A DNA stretch of 63,570 bases, from contig CANQGL010000006.1 in the NCBI GenBank assembly GCA_947623185.1, positions 1-63,570 of the forward strand. The letters run 5' to 3'. The first letter of the stretch is position 1. The number at the start of each line of letters is the position of its first letter. Origin of the DNA: an uncultured Lachnospiraceae bacterium (lineage in GTDB: Bacteria > Bacillota > Clostridia > Lachnospirales > Lachnospiraceae). The notes under the pieces were generated by a model that saw only the letters and a list, made by a program, of their open reading frames with translations, was not told where the DNA came from and searched no databases. A program made the translations under genes and the position numbers. Below, piece after piece: positions 43,820 to 52,323 of the stretch.

Positions 43820-44564
43820 TGCGGGGTTTCTGCGTTTTGGGCGGATAGTCACGGGGCGAAACACCGTATTTCTTCTTGAACAGACGGGAAAAATAGAGCG
43901 GTTCGCCAAACCCGCAGAGATTTGCGGTCTCGGATACGCTCCCTTTTCCGCAGTTGACCGTCAGGGCGTTTGCCGCGCTCTCCAGCCGTTTGTTCGTGAG
44001 ATACTGATGCGGCGTCATTCCGGTGTCCTTCTTGAACAGCTTTTTCAGGTACTCGGAATTGAAGGGCAGGGAGCCCAGATAAGCGCTGAGATCGTAGCTG
44101 CAGTCCGGATAATTCTGGAGGATGCTGTTCTCGATCTCGCTGACGATCCGGTTGTGGGGACGCTCCGCCTGGCGCGACGTCAGGAACGCGGCGATCAGCT
44201 GGCCGTAGGAGGAGAGCAGAAGCGGCGATTCCTGAGTGGCCTTCGAGTAATAATAGAACGCGGCTGTAAAGGCGTTCAGAAGAAAGCCGTTATGGTCCGC
44301 TGCGACGATCAGAGGCTCAGGGTCAGAAAAGGTCGTTTCCGTCAGGTTGATATGAATGTTGGTGAAGCCCTCCTCACTCCTGTTTGAGTGGGGGATAAAA
44401 GGCGGGATGATGGCAATGTCGTTGGTCTTATATTCCAGTGTCATGTTGTCAAAGATCAGTCTGCCGCCGCCGCTGGTGCAGAAAATAAGCTCCCAGCTGG
44501 TGTGGGTGTGGCGTGAAACGGTCATGGTAAGGGCATGCCTGCCTACATAGATGATCTGGTTCAT
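43776..44564 (-). CDS. AraC family transcriptional regulator
   Basis: This 262-residue protein has an N-terminal cupin-like sensor domain (about 1-130; SRHTHTSWELIF, IIPPFIPHS) and two C-terminal helix-turn-helix motifs (about 160-255; YLKKLFKKDTGMTPHQYL and FSRLFKKKYGVSPRDY). It lies in the middle of the pectin island, divergent from msmX2-kduID, and is the best candidate for the pathway's sugar-acid-responsive activator. AAGGAG lies 8-9 bases before its start. Confidence 0.92.
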   Translation of the reverse strand: MNQIIYVGRHALTMTVSRHTHTSWELIFCTSGGGRLIFDNMTLEYKTNDIAIIPPFIPHSNRSEEGFTNIHINLTETTFSDPEPLIVAADHNGFLLNAFTAAFYYYSKATQESPLLLSSYGQLIAAFLTSRQAERPHNRIVSEIENSILQNYPDCSYDLSAYLGSLPFNSEYLKKLFKKDTGMTPHQYLTNKRLESAANALTVNCGKGSVSETANLCGFGEPLYFSRLFKKKYGVSPRDYPPKTQKPRIMNSDSMKIFLPDV

Positions 44565-44597
44565 ACCTCATCAGCTCCTTCTGTATCAGATATAAGT

Positions 44598-44626
44598 ATA
44601 GTAGCAGATTTTGTCGGTTTTGTCCA
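44598..44626 (-). promoter_or_regulatory. promoter of the araC-type gene
   Basis: Minus strand: TGGACA (44626-44621), 17-bp spacer, TACTAT (44603-44598). Confidence 0.7.
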
Positions 44627-44664
44627 TATTGAACACGATAATACATGCAATGCTCCGCATTGTG

Positions 44665-44673
44665 TGATATAAT
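44665..44673 (+). promoter_or_regulatory. extended -10 promoter of the msmX2-kduI-kduD operon
   Basis: TGATATAAT is an extended -10 with a perfect hexamer at 44668-44673. The -35 region is poor, which fits a promoter needing an activator such as the divergent AraC protein. Confidence 0.65.
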
Positions 44674-44703
44674 GTTAATAACATGTGTAAGGAGACGAAG
44701 AAT

Positions 44704-45783
44704 ATGTCGTACCTAACTCTGAAAGACATCAATAAGATCTATCCGAACGGATACCATGCGGTCCACAATTTTAACCTTGAGATCGAAAAAGGCGAATTTA
44801 TCGTCTTTGTCGGCCCCTCAGGGTGCGGAAAGTCGACGACTTTGCGCATGATCGCCGGTCTGGAGGAGATCTCCAACGGCGAATTCCTCATCAACGGAAA
44901 ACGCGCGAACGAGATGGGTCCCCGCGAGCGGGAGGTGGCGATGGTCTTCCAAAGCTACGCCCTCTACCCGCAGATGACAGTTTTCGACAATATCGCGTTC
45001 GGACTGACGTTACAGGGGGTCGATGAGGAAGTGATCGAGGAAAAGGTCAAGAACACAGCCCGGATCCTCGGACTGACCGATTACCTGGACCGTTACCCGA
45101 GAGCGCTCTCCGGCGGCCAGCGCCAGCGTGTCGCGATCGGACGCGCCATCATCCGCAAAGTGGGTGTGTTCCTGATGGACGAGCCGCTGTCCAACCTGGA
45201 CGCGAAACAGCGTGTCACCATGCGCTCCGAGATCGCCCAGATCCACCGTGAGACAGGCGCCACCACGATCTATGTCACCCACGACCAGACGGAGGCCATG
45301 ACGCTGGCGGACCGCATCGTGGTCATGAAGGACGGATATGTCCAGCAGATCGGAACGCCGTACGAGCTTTACTTTAAGCCCGAAAACGTATTCGTCGCCG
45401 GTTTCATCGGCGAGCCGCCGATGAACTTTGTGCGCGGGACCGTGACGAAGGGGACGCTCACATTCGGGACCAACACGCTCGATCTTTCAAAGAAGCTCGG
45501 AGACCGGACCGGACAGTACGAGGGCAAAGAGCTCGTCTTCGGATTCCGTCCGGAGTCCGTTGAGCTCGGAAAGAAGGAGGAGTCCTACCAGATCCGGGCG
45601 GACGTCGAGCTGACCGAGATGCTGGGCGACAATACGAACGTATATATCACTACCGGGGATGACAAGGCCATCCTCAAGGTCGACCCCCATGATACGCCGG
45701 AGGTCGACGCCGGTATCGACTTTTCGATCCCGTATTCGAACGTCTATCTTTTCGACGGCGAGACGGAAAAAACAATCAAATAA
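44704..45783 (+). CDS. second sugar ABC ATP-binding protein, MsmX/UgpC type
   Basis: A 359-residue ATPase with the same architecture as that at 38798: GPSGCGKSTT, MVFQSYALYPQ, LSGGQRQRVAIGR, VFLMDEPLSNLDAKQR, VTHDQTEAM and a C-terminal TOBE domain (FGFRPESVEL). ATG 44704, 9 bases after AAGGAG, is preferred over 44683. It heads the kduI-kduD-esterase operon and is closer in form to classic MsmX, so it may energise several importers. Confidence 0.94.
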   Translation: MSYLTLKDINKIYPNGYHAVHNFNLEIEKGEFIVFVGPSGCGKSTTLRMIAGLEEISNGEFLINGKRANEMGPREREVAMVFQSYALYPQMTVFDNIAFGLTLQGVDEEVIEEKVKNTARILGLTDYLDRYPRALSGGQRQRVAIGRAIIRKVGVFLMDEPLSNLDAKQRVTMRSEIAQIHRETGATTIYVTHDQTEAMTLADRIVVMKDGYVQQIGTPYELYFKPENVFVAGFIGEPPMNFVRGTVTKGTLTFGTNTLDLSKKLGDRTGQYEGKELVFGFRPESVELGKKEESYQIRADVELTEMLGDNTNVYITTGDDKAILKVDPHDTPEVDAGIDFSIPYSNVYLFDGETEKTIK

Positions 45784-45792
45784 GGAGGCAAT

Positions 45793-46635
45793 ATGGATAT
45801 TCGCTATTCGGCAAACCCAAAGGATGTAAAACGGTATACCACGGAAGAACTGCGCAGGGAGTTCCTCATCACGGACCTCTATCAGCCGGATACCGTAAAC
45901 GCAACCTACTCGCATGTGGACCGCATGGTCGTGATGGGCATCATGCCGGTGAAGGAGAAGCTGCCGATCGACAAGGGGATCGACGTCTGGGCAAACTTCG
46001 GTACCGGATTCTTCCTCGAGAGAAGGGAGGCCGGCGTCTTTAACCTGGGAGGCAGAGGCTTCATCGAGGTCGACGGAGAGAAATACGGACTGGGTTACGA
46101 GGACTGTCTTTATATCGCCAGAGGCGCGAAGGAGGTCTTCTTCGGCAGCGACGACGCTGCGGATCCCGCGAGATTTTATCTGGTCTCGGCTCCGGCGCAC
46201 AAGACATGCAGGACGACGCTGCTCACGTTTGAGAACGCCAACCACAGACCCTGCGGAGAGGATGAAAACGCCAATAAGCGGGTCATCAACCAGTTCATCC
46301 ACCCGGATGTGCTCGAGACCTGCCAGCTCTCCATGGGGCTCACACAGCTCGCGCCGGGGAGCGTCTGGAACACCATGCCCAGCCATACGCATGAGCGCCG
46401 GATGGAGGTCTACACATATTTCGAGATCCCCGAAAATCAGGCGGTCATCCACCTGATGGGCGAGCCGGGCGAGACGCGCCATCTTGTCATGAAGAACTTT
46501 GACGCGGTGATCTCGCCGTCGTGGTCGATCCACAGCGGATGCGGGACTTCCAACTACACGTTTATCTGGGCGATGGGCGGCGAGAACCTTGCGTTCGACG
46601 ATATGGATACGCTGCAGCCCACGGATCTAATATAA
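45793..46635 (+). CDS. kduI: 5-dehydro-4-deoxy-D-glucuronate isomerase
   Basis: This 280-residue cupin-type zinc isomerase converts 5-keto-4-deoxyuronate to 2,5-diketo-3-deoxygluconate (DKII). The metal-site region MPSHTHERRMEVYTYF and the later SIHSGCGTSNYTFIW are fully conserved. It acts on the monosaccharide released by the GH105 enzyme. It is followed by kduD in the same operon. Confidence 0.97.
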   Translation: MDIRYSANPKDVKRYTTEELRREFLITDLYQPDTVNATYSHVDRMVVMGIMPVKEKLPIDKGIDVWANFGTGFFLERREAGVFNLGGRGFIEVDGEKYGLGYEDCLYIARGAKEVFFGSDDAADPARFYLVSAPAHKTCRTTLLTFENANHRPCGEDENANKRVINQFIHPDVLETCQLSMGLTQLAPGSVWNTMPSHTHERRMEVYTYFEIPENQAVIHLMGEPGETRHLVMKNFDAVISPSWSIHSGCGTSNYTFIWAMGGENLAFDDMDTLQPTDLI

Positions 46636-46658
46636 AACCAGCAGGAGGTATATGATTT

Positions 46659-47456
46659 ATGAAAATGAGTGATTTCAGGCTTGACGGAAAGGTCGCGCTG
46701 GTGACCGGCGCTACTTACGGCATCGGCTTTGCGATCGCCTGCGCGTTCGCGGAGGCCGGAGCAAAGATCGCGTTCAACACCCATTCTCCCGCTCACCTTG
46801 AGGAGGGGATCGAGAATTATAAGGCTCAGGGGATCGACGCGCACGGGTATCTCTGCGATGTGACCGATGAGAACCAGGTCGCGGAGATGGTGAAGAAGAT
46901 CGAGGAGGAGATCGGCACGGTCGACATCCTGGTAAACAACGCGGGTATCATCAAGCGTATCCCGATGGCGGAGATGGACGCGGCGGAATTCCGCAGGGTC
47001 GTCGACGTTGACCTGAACGCGCCCTTTATCGTCTCCAAGGCGGTCATCCCGGGAATGATCGAAAAGGGACACGGCAAGATCATAAACATCTGCTCGATGA
47101 TGAGCGAGCTGGGCAGAGAGACGGTTTCCGCGTATGCGGCGGCCAAGGGCGGCCTCAAGATGCTGACCCGCAACATCTGCTCCGAGTACGGCCAGTACAA
47201 CATCCAGTGCAACGGCATCGGACCCGGCTACATCGCCACGCCGCAGACCGCTCCGCTTCGGGAGAAGCAGCCGGACGGCAGCCGCCATCCGTTTGACCAG
47301 TTTATCGTCGGCAGAACTCCGGCCGCGCGCTGGGGCAGCACCGAGGACCTGACGGGACCGGCGGTATTCCTTGCTTCCGACGCCTCCAACTTTGTAAACG
47401 GGCACATCCTGTATGTGGACGGCGGTATCCTTGCCTATATCGGTAAACAGCCGTAA
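46659..47456 (+). CDS. kduD: 2-dehydro-3-deoxy-D-gluconate 5-dehydrogenase (SDR)
   Basis: A 265-residue short-chain dehydrogenase reducing DKII to 2-keto-3-deoxygluconate with NAD(P)H. Cofactor loop TGATYGIGFA, NNAGIIKR, catalytic Ser in ICSMMSE and YAAAK are in place. The close homologue gluconate 5-dehydrogenase has the same signatures, but location after kduI favours KduD. Its stop codon overlaps the next start (TAATG). Confidence 0.93.
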   Translation: MKMSDFRLDGKVALVTGATYGIGFAIACAFAEAGAKIAFNTHSPAHLEEGIENYKAQGIDAHGYLCDVTDENQVAEMVKKIEEEIGTVDILVNNAGIIKRIPMAEMDAAEFRRVVDVDLNAPFIVSKAVIPGMIEKGHGKIINICSMMSELGRETVSAYAAAKGGLKMLTRNICSEYGQYNIQCNGIGPGYIATPQTAPLREKQPDGSRHPFDQFIVGRTPAARWGSTEDLTGPAVFLASDASNFVNGHILYVDGGILAYIGKQP

Positions 47457-48235
47457 TGGAGATCATTGCATTTGAGGCGCTCGGCGCCGCTGTAAGAGGT
47501 TATCTTCAGGACGACTATGACACTCTCAGGGCGCACCGGGTGCGCCCTGCCGTTATAATATGCCCGGGCGGCGCGTACCGCTGGCGCTCGCCGCGGGAGA
47601 AGGACGCGCCCGCGTTCGAATTCCTCTCCATGGGCTACCAGGTTTTCATCCTGGAGTATTCCTGCGCGGAGAAGGCCGCGGAATTCCGCCCGTTGAGAGA
47701 GCTGGCGGAAACGGTCTGTACGCTGCGGAAAAACCATGCCGGATGGCACATTGACCCGGACAAAATCGCGGTCCTCGGCTTTTCCGCGGGAGGGCATCTT
47801 GCCGCAAGCCTCGGCGCTCTCTGGAACGATAAGGAACTGGGGCTGCCGCGGGGATCGAGACCGGACGCCCTCATACTCTGTTATCCGGTCGTCAGCACCC
47901 GCGAGTTTGCCCACGAGGAATCCGCGCGCTGGGTCTCCGGCGGAGACGAAGCCGTGCGGGAGAAGCTGAATCTGCAGGAGCGGGTGACGCCCGCCTTCCC
48001 GCCCTCGTTTCTGTGGCACGGCGGGGAGGATGCGAGCGTGCCGCCGGAGAACAGCCTGATGCTCGCGGCGCAGCTCAGAAGGAACGGGGTCCCGGTCGAG
48101 TACCATCTGTTTGAGACGGGCGCGCACGGGATCAGTACCTGCTCGCAGGAGGTGGAGACGCCGGATGAGGTCTGTAAGGCGTGGCTCCCGCTCTGCAAAA
48201 CGTGGCTGAACCGCCGCTTTTCCTATATACCGTAG
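47456..48235 (+). CDS. alpha/beta-hydrolase esterase, probable sugar acetylesterase
   Basis: This 259-residue protein has the oxyanion segment ICPGGAYRWRS, nucleophile elbow GFSAGGH, acid Asp in WHGGEDASVP and His in GAHGIS, as in the BD-FAE/acetylxylan-esterase-like lipases. No signal peptide is present. Its ATG overlaps the kduD TAA and lacks a ribosome site, so translation is coupled. In a pectin locus it most likely removes acetyl groups from imported oligogalacturonides. That substrate is inferred from context. Confidence 0.8.
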   Translation: MEIIAFEALGAAVRGYLQDDYDTLRAHRVRPAVIICPGGAYRWRSPREKDAPAFEFLSMGYQVFILEYSCAEKAAEFRPLRELAETVCTLRKNHAGWHIDPDKIAVLGFSAGGHLAASLGALWNDKELGLPRGSRPDALILCYPVVSTREFAHEESARWVSGGDEAVREKLNLQERVTPAFPPSFLWHGGEDASVPPENSLMLAAQLRRNGVPVEYHLFETGAHGISTCSQEVETPDEVCKAWLPLCKTWLNRRFSYIP

Positions 48236-48255
48236 CGCAGGATGGCCGTCAGGGA

Positions 48256-48283
48256 TTGACGGAGAGGGGAAAAGCGGTATAAT
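48256..48283 (+). promoter_or_regulatory. promoter of the uxaB-uxaA-uxaC operon
   Basis: TTGACG (48256-48261), 16-bp spacer, perfect TATAAT (48278-48283). Confidence 0.75.
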
Positions 48284-48324
48284 GAATTACTGAGATCCAA
48301 GTAAGAATCAGGAGGTGTTCCGTT

Positions 48325-49821
48325 ATGGAAAGACTGAATTATGAAGTCCTGGAAAAATCCGGATATCCGGGATACATACTGAAGGACGCGCCGGAAAAGG
48401 TCCTGCAGTTCGGCGAGGGAAATTTTCTGAGAGCGTTCGTAGACTACTGGTTTGACGTCGCGAACGAGAAGGCGGGCTGGAACGGAAAATGCGTTCTCGT
48501 CCAGCCGATCCCGGCAGGGCTCGCCGGAATGATCAACGAGCAGGAGGGGCTTTACACGCTCTATCTGCGCGGCAGGGAAAACGGGGAGAAGGTCGACCGC
48601 AAGCGCGTCATTTCCTGCGTCTCCCGCGCCCTCAACCCTTATGAGGAGAGCGGCTATGAGGCGATGATGGAGCTGGCCCGCTCCGCCGATCTGGAATACG
48701 TCGTCTCCAATACGACCGAGGCCGGGATCGTCTATGATCCGGCGTGCGGACCGGACGACCGCCCGGCGTCATCCTTCCCCGGAAAGCTGACCCAGGTGCT
48801 TTTGGAGCGCTACAACGCCGGCGGATCCGGCCTGGTCATCCTTTCCTGCGAACTGATCGACAACAACGGAAAGGAGCTTCTGCGCTGTGTTGATCAGTAC
48901 ATCGACCAGTGGAAGCTGCCGGAGGGATTCCGGAATTATGTAAACAATGACTGCACGTTCTGCTCCACGCTGGTGGACCGCATCGTCCCTGGCCGCATCC
49001 GCGATCCGAAGGAGGTCGAACGTCTGGAGGCGGAGAACGGATACAGCGATCCGCTCCTCGACGTGGGCGAGGTCTTCGGCGTCTGGAACATCGAGGGCCC
49101 GGCGTGGCTCGAGGAGAAGCTCCCCTTTAAGAAGGCGGGCGTAAACTGCATCGTCGTTCCGGATGTGACCCCGTACAAGAAGCGGAAGGTCCGCATCTTA
49201 AACGGCGCGCATACCGGCTTTGTGCTCGGCGCGTACCTGGCGGGCTTCGATATCGTGCGCGACTGCATGCAGAACGATACCGTCCGCGGCTTTATGAACA
49301 AGATGCTTTACGAAGAGGTGATCCCCACCCTGCCGCTCGATAAGGACGATCTGACCGCCTTTGCCGCCGCCGTGGAGGACCGCTTCAACAACCCGTTCGT
49401 CAACCATGAGCTGATGAGCATTTCCCTGAACTCGACCTCCAAATGGCGCGCGCGGAACCTGCCCAGCCTTGAGGAGTATGTAAAGAAGGAAGGTAAGCTT
49501 CCGAAGTGCCTCGTCACCGGCTTTGCCTCGTACCTGGCGTTCTACAGCTGCGATGTGCAGGAACTGAACGAGAAGGGCCTGGTCTGCCGCCGTCCGGCCG
49601 GAAACGAATATGTCTGCTCGGATGACCGCGATATCCTGGAGTTTTACTATGAACACAGGAACGACAGCGCGGCCGCGCTTGCGCACGCCGTGATGACGGA
49701 TGAGTGCATGTGGGGGACCGATCTGACCGCGATCCCGGGCTTTGAGGCCGCCGCTGTCGAGACGCTTGAAAAGATCCGCACGGAGGGCGTCATGAAGGCG
49801 TACGCGGACTGTCTGGACTGA
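48325..49821 (+). CDS. uxaB: tagaturonate reductase
   Basis: This 498-residue mannitol-dehydrogenase-family enzyme reduces D-tagaturonate to D-altronate with NADH. The N-terminal nucleotide motif VLQFGEGNFLRAFVDYWF, SNTTEAGI, the VDRIVPGRI catalytic region and RILNGAHTGF are those of UxaB. The start follows AGGAGG. It is the first gene of the galacturonate operon, with uxaA 15 bp downstream. Confidence 0.96.
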   Translation: MERLNYEVLEKSGYPGYILKDAPEKVLQFGEGNFLRAFVDYWFDVANEKAGWNGKCVLVQPIPAGLAGMINEQEGLYTLYLRGRENGEKVDRKRVISCVSRALNPYEESGYEAMMELARSADLEYVVSNTTEAGIVYDPACGPDDRPASSFPGKLTQVLLERYNAGGSGLVILSCELIDNNGKELLRCVDQYIDQWKLPEGFRNYVNNDCTFCSTLVDRIVPGRIRDPKEVERLEAENGYSDPLLDVGEVFGVWNIEGPAWLEEKLPFKKAGVNCIVVPDVTPYKKRKVRILNGAHTGFVLGAYLAGFDIVRDCMQNDTVRGFMNKMLYEEVIPTLPLDKDDLTAFAAAVEDRFNNPFVNHELMSISLNSTSKWRARNLPSLEEYVKKEGKLPKCLVTGFASYLAFYSCDVQELNEKGLVCRRPAGNEYVCSDDRDILEFYYEHRNDSAAALAHAVMTDECMWGTDLTAIPGFEAAAVETLEKIRTEGVMKAYADCLD

Positions 49822-49836
49822 GGAAGGAGAACGGAC

Positions 49837-51309
49837 ATGCCGGATCTTATCCACATCGACGAAAAAGACAACGTGGCGGTCGCCCTGCGGCCCGTTCCCG
49901 CGGGAACGGTCTTTGAGGACACCGCCGCGGCGGAAGATATCCCCCAGGGCCACAAGATGGCCCTGAGGGCGATCCGCAAAGACGACATGATCGTAAAATA
50001 CGGTCTTCCGATCGGCCATGCAACCGCGGATATCGAACCCGGGCGGTGGGTCCACACCCACAATATGGCGACGAACCTCTCCGGCGAGGTCGAGTACACC
50101 TATTCGCCCGAGATCACGGAGCTCAGTCCGCTTAAGCCGCGAACCTTCCTGGGATACCGGCGGAAGGACGGCAGGGCCGCGATCCGCAACGAGATCTGGA
50201 TCATCCCGACCGTGGGCTGCGTCAACGACGTGGCGAAGGCGCTGGTGCGGGAGAATCAGGACCTTGTCACCGGTACCGTCGAGGGGCTTTATACGTTCCC
50301 GCATCCCTTCGGATGTTCCCAGACCGGACACGACCACGCGCAGACGCGCAGGCTCCTGGCGGCTTTGACGCGGCATCCCAACGCGGGAGCCGTGCTGGTC
50401 TTAAGTCTTGGCTGCGAAAATCTGACGCACGAACAGTTCCTTGCGGAGCTCGGCGACTATGACCGCGACCGCATCCGCTTCCTGATCTGTCAGGACGTGG
50501 AGGACGAGATGGAGGCCGGGCGCGCGCTGCTTAAGGAGTGCGCCGCCTATGCCGCCGGATTCAGCCGGGAGGAGATCCCCGTGAGCGAACTCGCGGTGGG
50601 AATGAAGTGCGGCGGTTCGGACGGACTGTCCGGGATCACGGCCAACCCGGTCGTCGGACGGTTCTCGGATCTTCTGTGCGCGATGGGCGGCACGACCGTC
50701 CTCACGGAGGTGCCGGAAATGTTCGGCGCGGAAAGCTTTCTGATCAACCGCTGCGCCGATAAGGCCGTCTTTGAAAAGGCGGCCGGTATGCTGAACGGCT
50801 TTAAGGACTATTTTATCCGCCACGGCGAGGTGGTGTACGACAATCCGAGCCCGGGCAACAAGCAGGGCGGGATCACCACGCTCGAGGACAAATCCTGCGG
50901 ATGCGTCCAGAAGGGCGGGACCGCGCCCATAGCGGATGTGATCGGCTACGGTGAATCGCTTGCGAAAAAGGGCCTGAACCTGCTTTACGGCCCCGGAAAC
51001 GATCTGGTTTCCGCCACGGCGCTGACCGCGGCCGGCGCGCACCTGATCCTGTTCACGACGGGAAGGGGAACGCCGTTCGGAGCGCCCGCGCCGACCATGA
51101 AGATCGCCAGCAACACGCCGCTGGCCATTAAGAAGTCCGGCTGGATCGACTTTAACGCCGGGGTGGTGGCGGACGGGGAGCGAAATATCGGCGAGGCCGC
51201 CGAAGACCTCCTTGAGCTGGTCTGCGAGATCGCGTCCGGGAAGCGGACAAAGGCGGAGGAAAAGGGATTCCGCGAGATCTCGATCTTTAAGGACGGAGTC
51301 GTTCTCTGA
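49837..51309 (+). CDS. uxaA: altronate dehydratase
   Basis: The 490-residue enzyme dehydrates D-altronate to 2-keto-3-deoxygluconate using Fe2+. An N-terminal SAF domain (about 1-90) is followed by the UxaA core with CGGSDGLSGITANP, PFGCSQTGHDHAQ and CGCVQKGG cysteines likely involved in metal binding. It is one polypeptide as in E. coli, not split. It lies between uxaB and the isomerase-like gene. Confidence 0.96.
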   Translation: MPDLIHIDEKDNVAVALRPVPAGTVFEDTAAAEDIPQGHKMALRAIRKDDMIVKYGLPIGHATADIEPGRWVHTHNMATNLSGEVEYTYSPEITELSPLKPRTFLGYRRKDGRAAIRNEIWIIPTVGCVNDVAKALVRENQDLVTGTVEGLYTFPHPFGCSQTGHDHAQTRRLLAALTRHPNAGAVLVLSLGCENLTHEQFLAELGDYDRDRIRFLICQDVEDEMEAGRALLKECAAYAAGFSREEIPVSELAVGMKCGGSDGLSGITANPVVGRFSDLLCAMGGTTVLTEVPEMFGAESFLINRCADKAVFEKAAGMLNGFKDYFIRHGEVVYDNPSPGNKQGGITTLEDKSCGCVQKGGTAPIADVIGYGESLAKKGLNLLYGPGNDLVSATALTAAGAHLILFTTGRGTPFGAPAPTMKIASNTPLAIKKSGWIDFNAGVVADGERNIGEAAEDLLELVCEIASGKRTKAEEKGFREISIFKDGVVL

Positions 51310-51371
51310 CAAAGCGCCCGGGGAAACGTCCCGGGACGGAAGTGTTTTTTCAGGAAAGGAAGGGATCGGAT

Positions 51372-52226
51372 ATGCAGATCGGGATCCGCCTGCACGATGT
51401 CAATACCGGCCTCGGACCGCAGGAACATACGATGGAGAGCCGGGCGGCAAAGGCGCGCGAAGAGGGATTTTCCTGCGTTCACCTGGCGTTTTCCAAGGTG
51501 ATACAGGGAGTGAATTTCGACGGGAGCGCGCTGAACGAGGGACTTGCGATGCACGCGAAGCGCGTGTTTGCCCAAAACGGGCTTGATGTTGCCGTTTTAG
51601 GCTGCTATCTGAATCTGGCGCATCCGGATCCTGAGAAGCTCAGCGGGATCCGGGACCGGTATTTCGGACACATCCGGGTCGCGGCCTTAATGGGCGCGGG
51701 CGTGGTGGGGACCGAGACCGGAGCGCCCAACGCGGAGTACAAAACGGATGCGAACACCCACACGGAGGAAGCGCTGGATACGTTTATCCGCGGCCTTTCC
51801 CCCGTGGTGGAGTGCGCGGAACACTACGGCGTGACGGTGGCGATCGAGCCGGTATGGAAACATATCGTGTACGACGCGGACCGCGCGCTTTCGGTGCTGA
51901 AAGCGGTGGGGAGCCGCAACCTGCGGATCATCCTCGACCCGGTCAACCTTCTGTACGAGGGGAACGCGGACGACCGCGACCGGGTGATCGCGGATGCGAT
52001 CGAAAAGCTCGGCGATCATGTGGCGGTCGTCCATCTGAAGGATTTTGTCCGCACGGAGAGCGGGTTAAAGAGCGTCGCGGCAGGTACGGGCGAGATGGAC
52101 TATACCCGCATTCTGCGCTTTATGAAGGAGCGCAAGCCGTACATCCAGGCGACGCTTGAGAACACCGCGAACGAAAACGCCGTTTCTTCACGGATGCTGC
52201 TGGAAAAGCTGTACGGGGAACTTTAA
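51372..52226 (+). CDS. sugar phosphate isomerase/epimerase-like TIM-barrel protein
   Basis: This 284-residue AP-endonuclease-2-type TIM barrel carries probable metal ligands at E (VAIEPVW), D (IILDPVN), H (VVHLKDF) and E (ATLENT). It sits between uxaA and uxaC, where no classical step is missing. It may epimerise or isomerise another pectin-derived acid or convert an unusual uronate. ATG 51372 follows AAGGAAGGGA. A short gap with GC-rich sequence separates it from uxaC. Confidence 0.82.
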   Translation: MQIGIRLHDVNTGLGPQEHTMESRAAKAREEGFSCVHLAFSKVIQGVNFDGSALNEGLAMHAKRVFAQNGLDVAVLGCYLNLAHPDPEKLSGIRDRYFGHIRVAALMGAGVVGTETGAPNAEYKTDANTHTEEALDTFIRGLSPVVECAEHYGVTVAIEPVWKHIVYDADRALSVLKAVGSRNLRIILDPVNLLYEGNADDRDRVIADAIEKLGDHVAVVHLKDFVRTESGLKSVAAGTGEMDYTRILRFMKERKPYIQATLENTANENAVSSRMLLEKLYGEL

Positions 52227-52323
52227 AAACCGGCGGACCGCGGCGCGCCGGACGTCTTAAAGGCGCGCGGCTCTCCGCGGCCGGCCGGCCGATCAGAGTG
52301 ATCAGATATGAGGTGAAGTGAAA

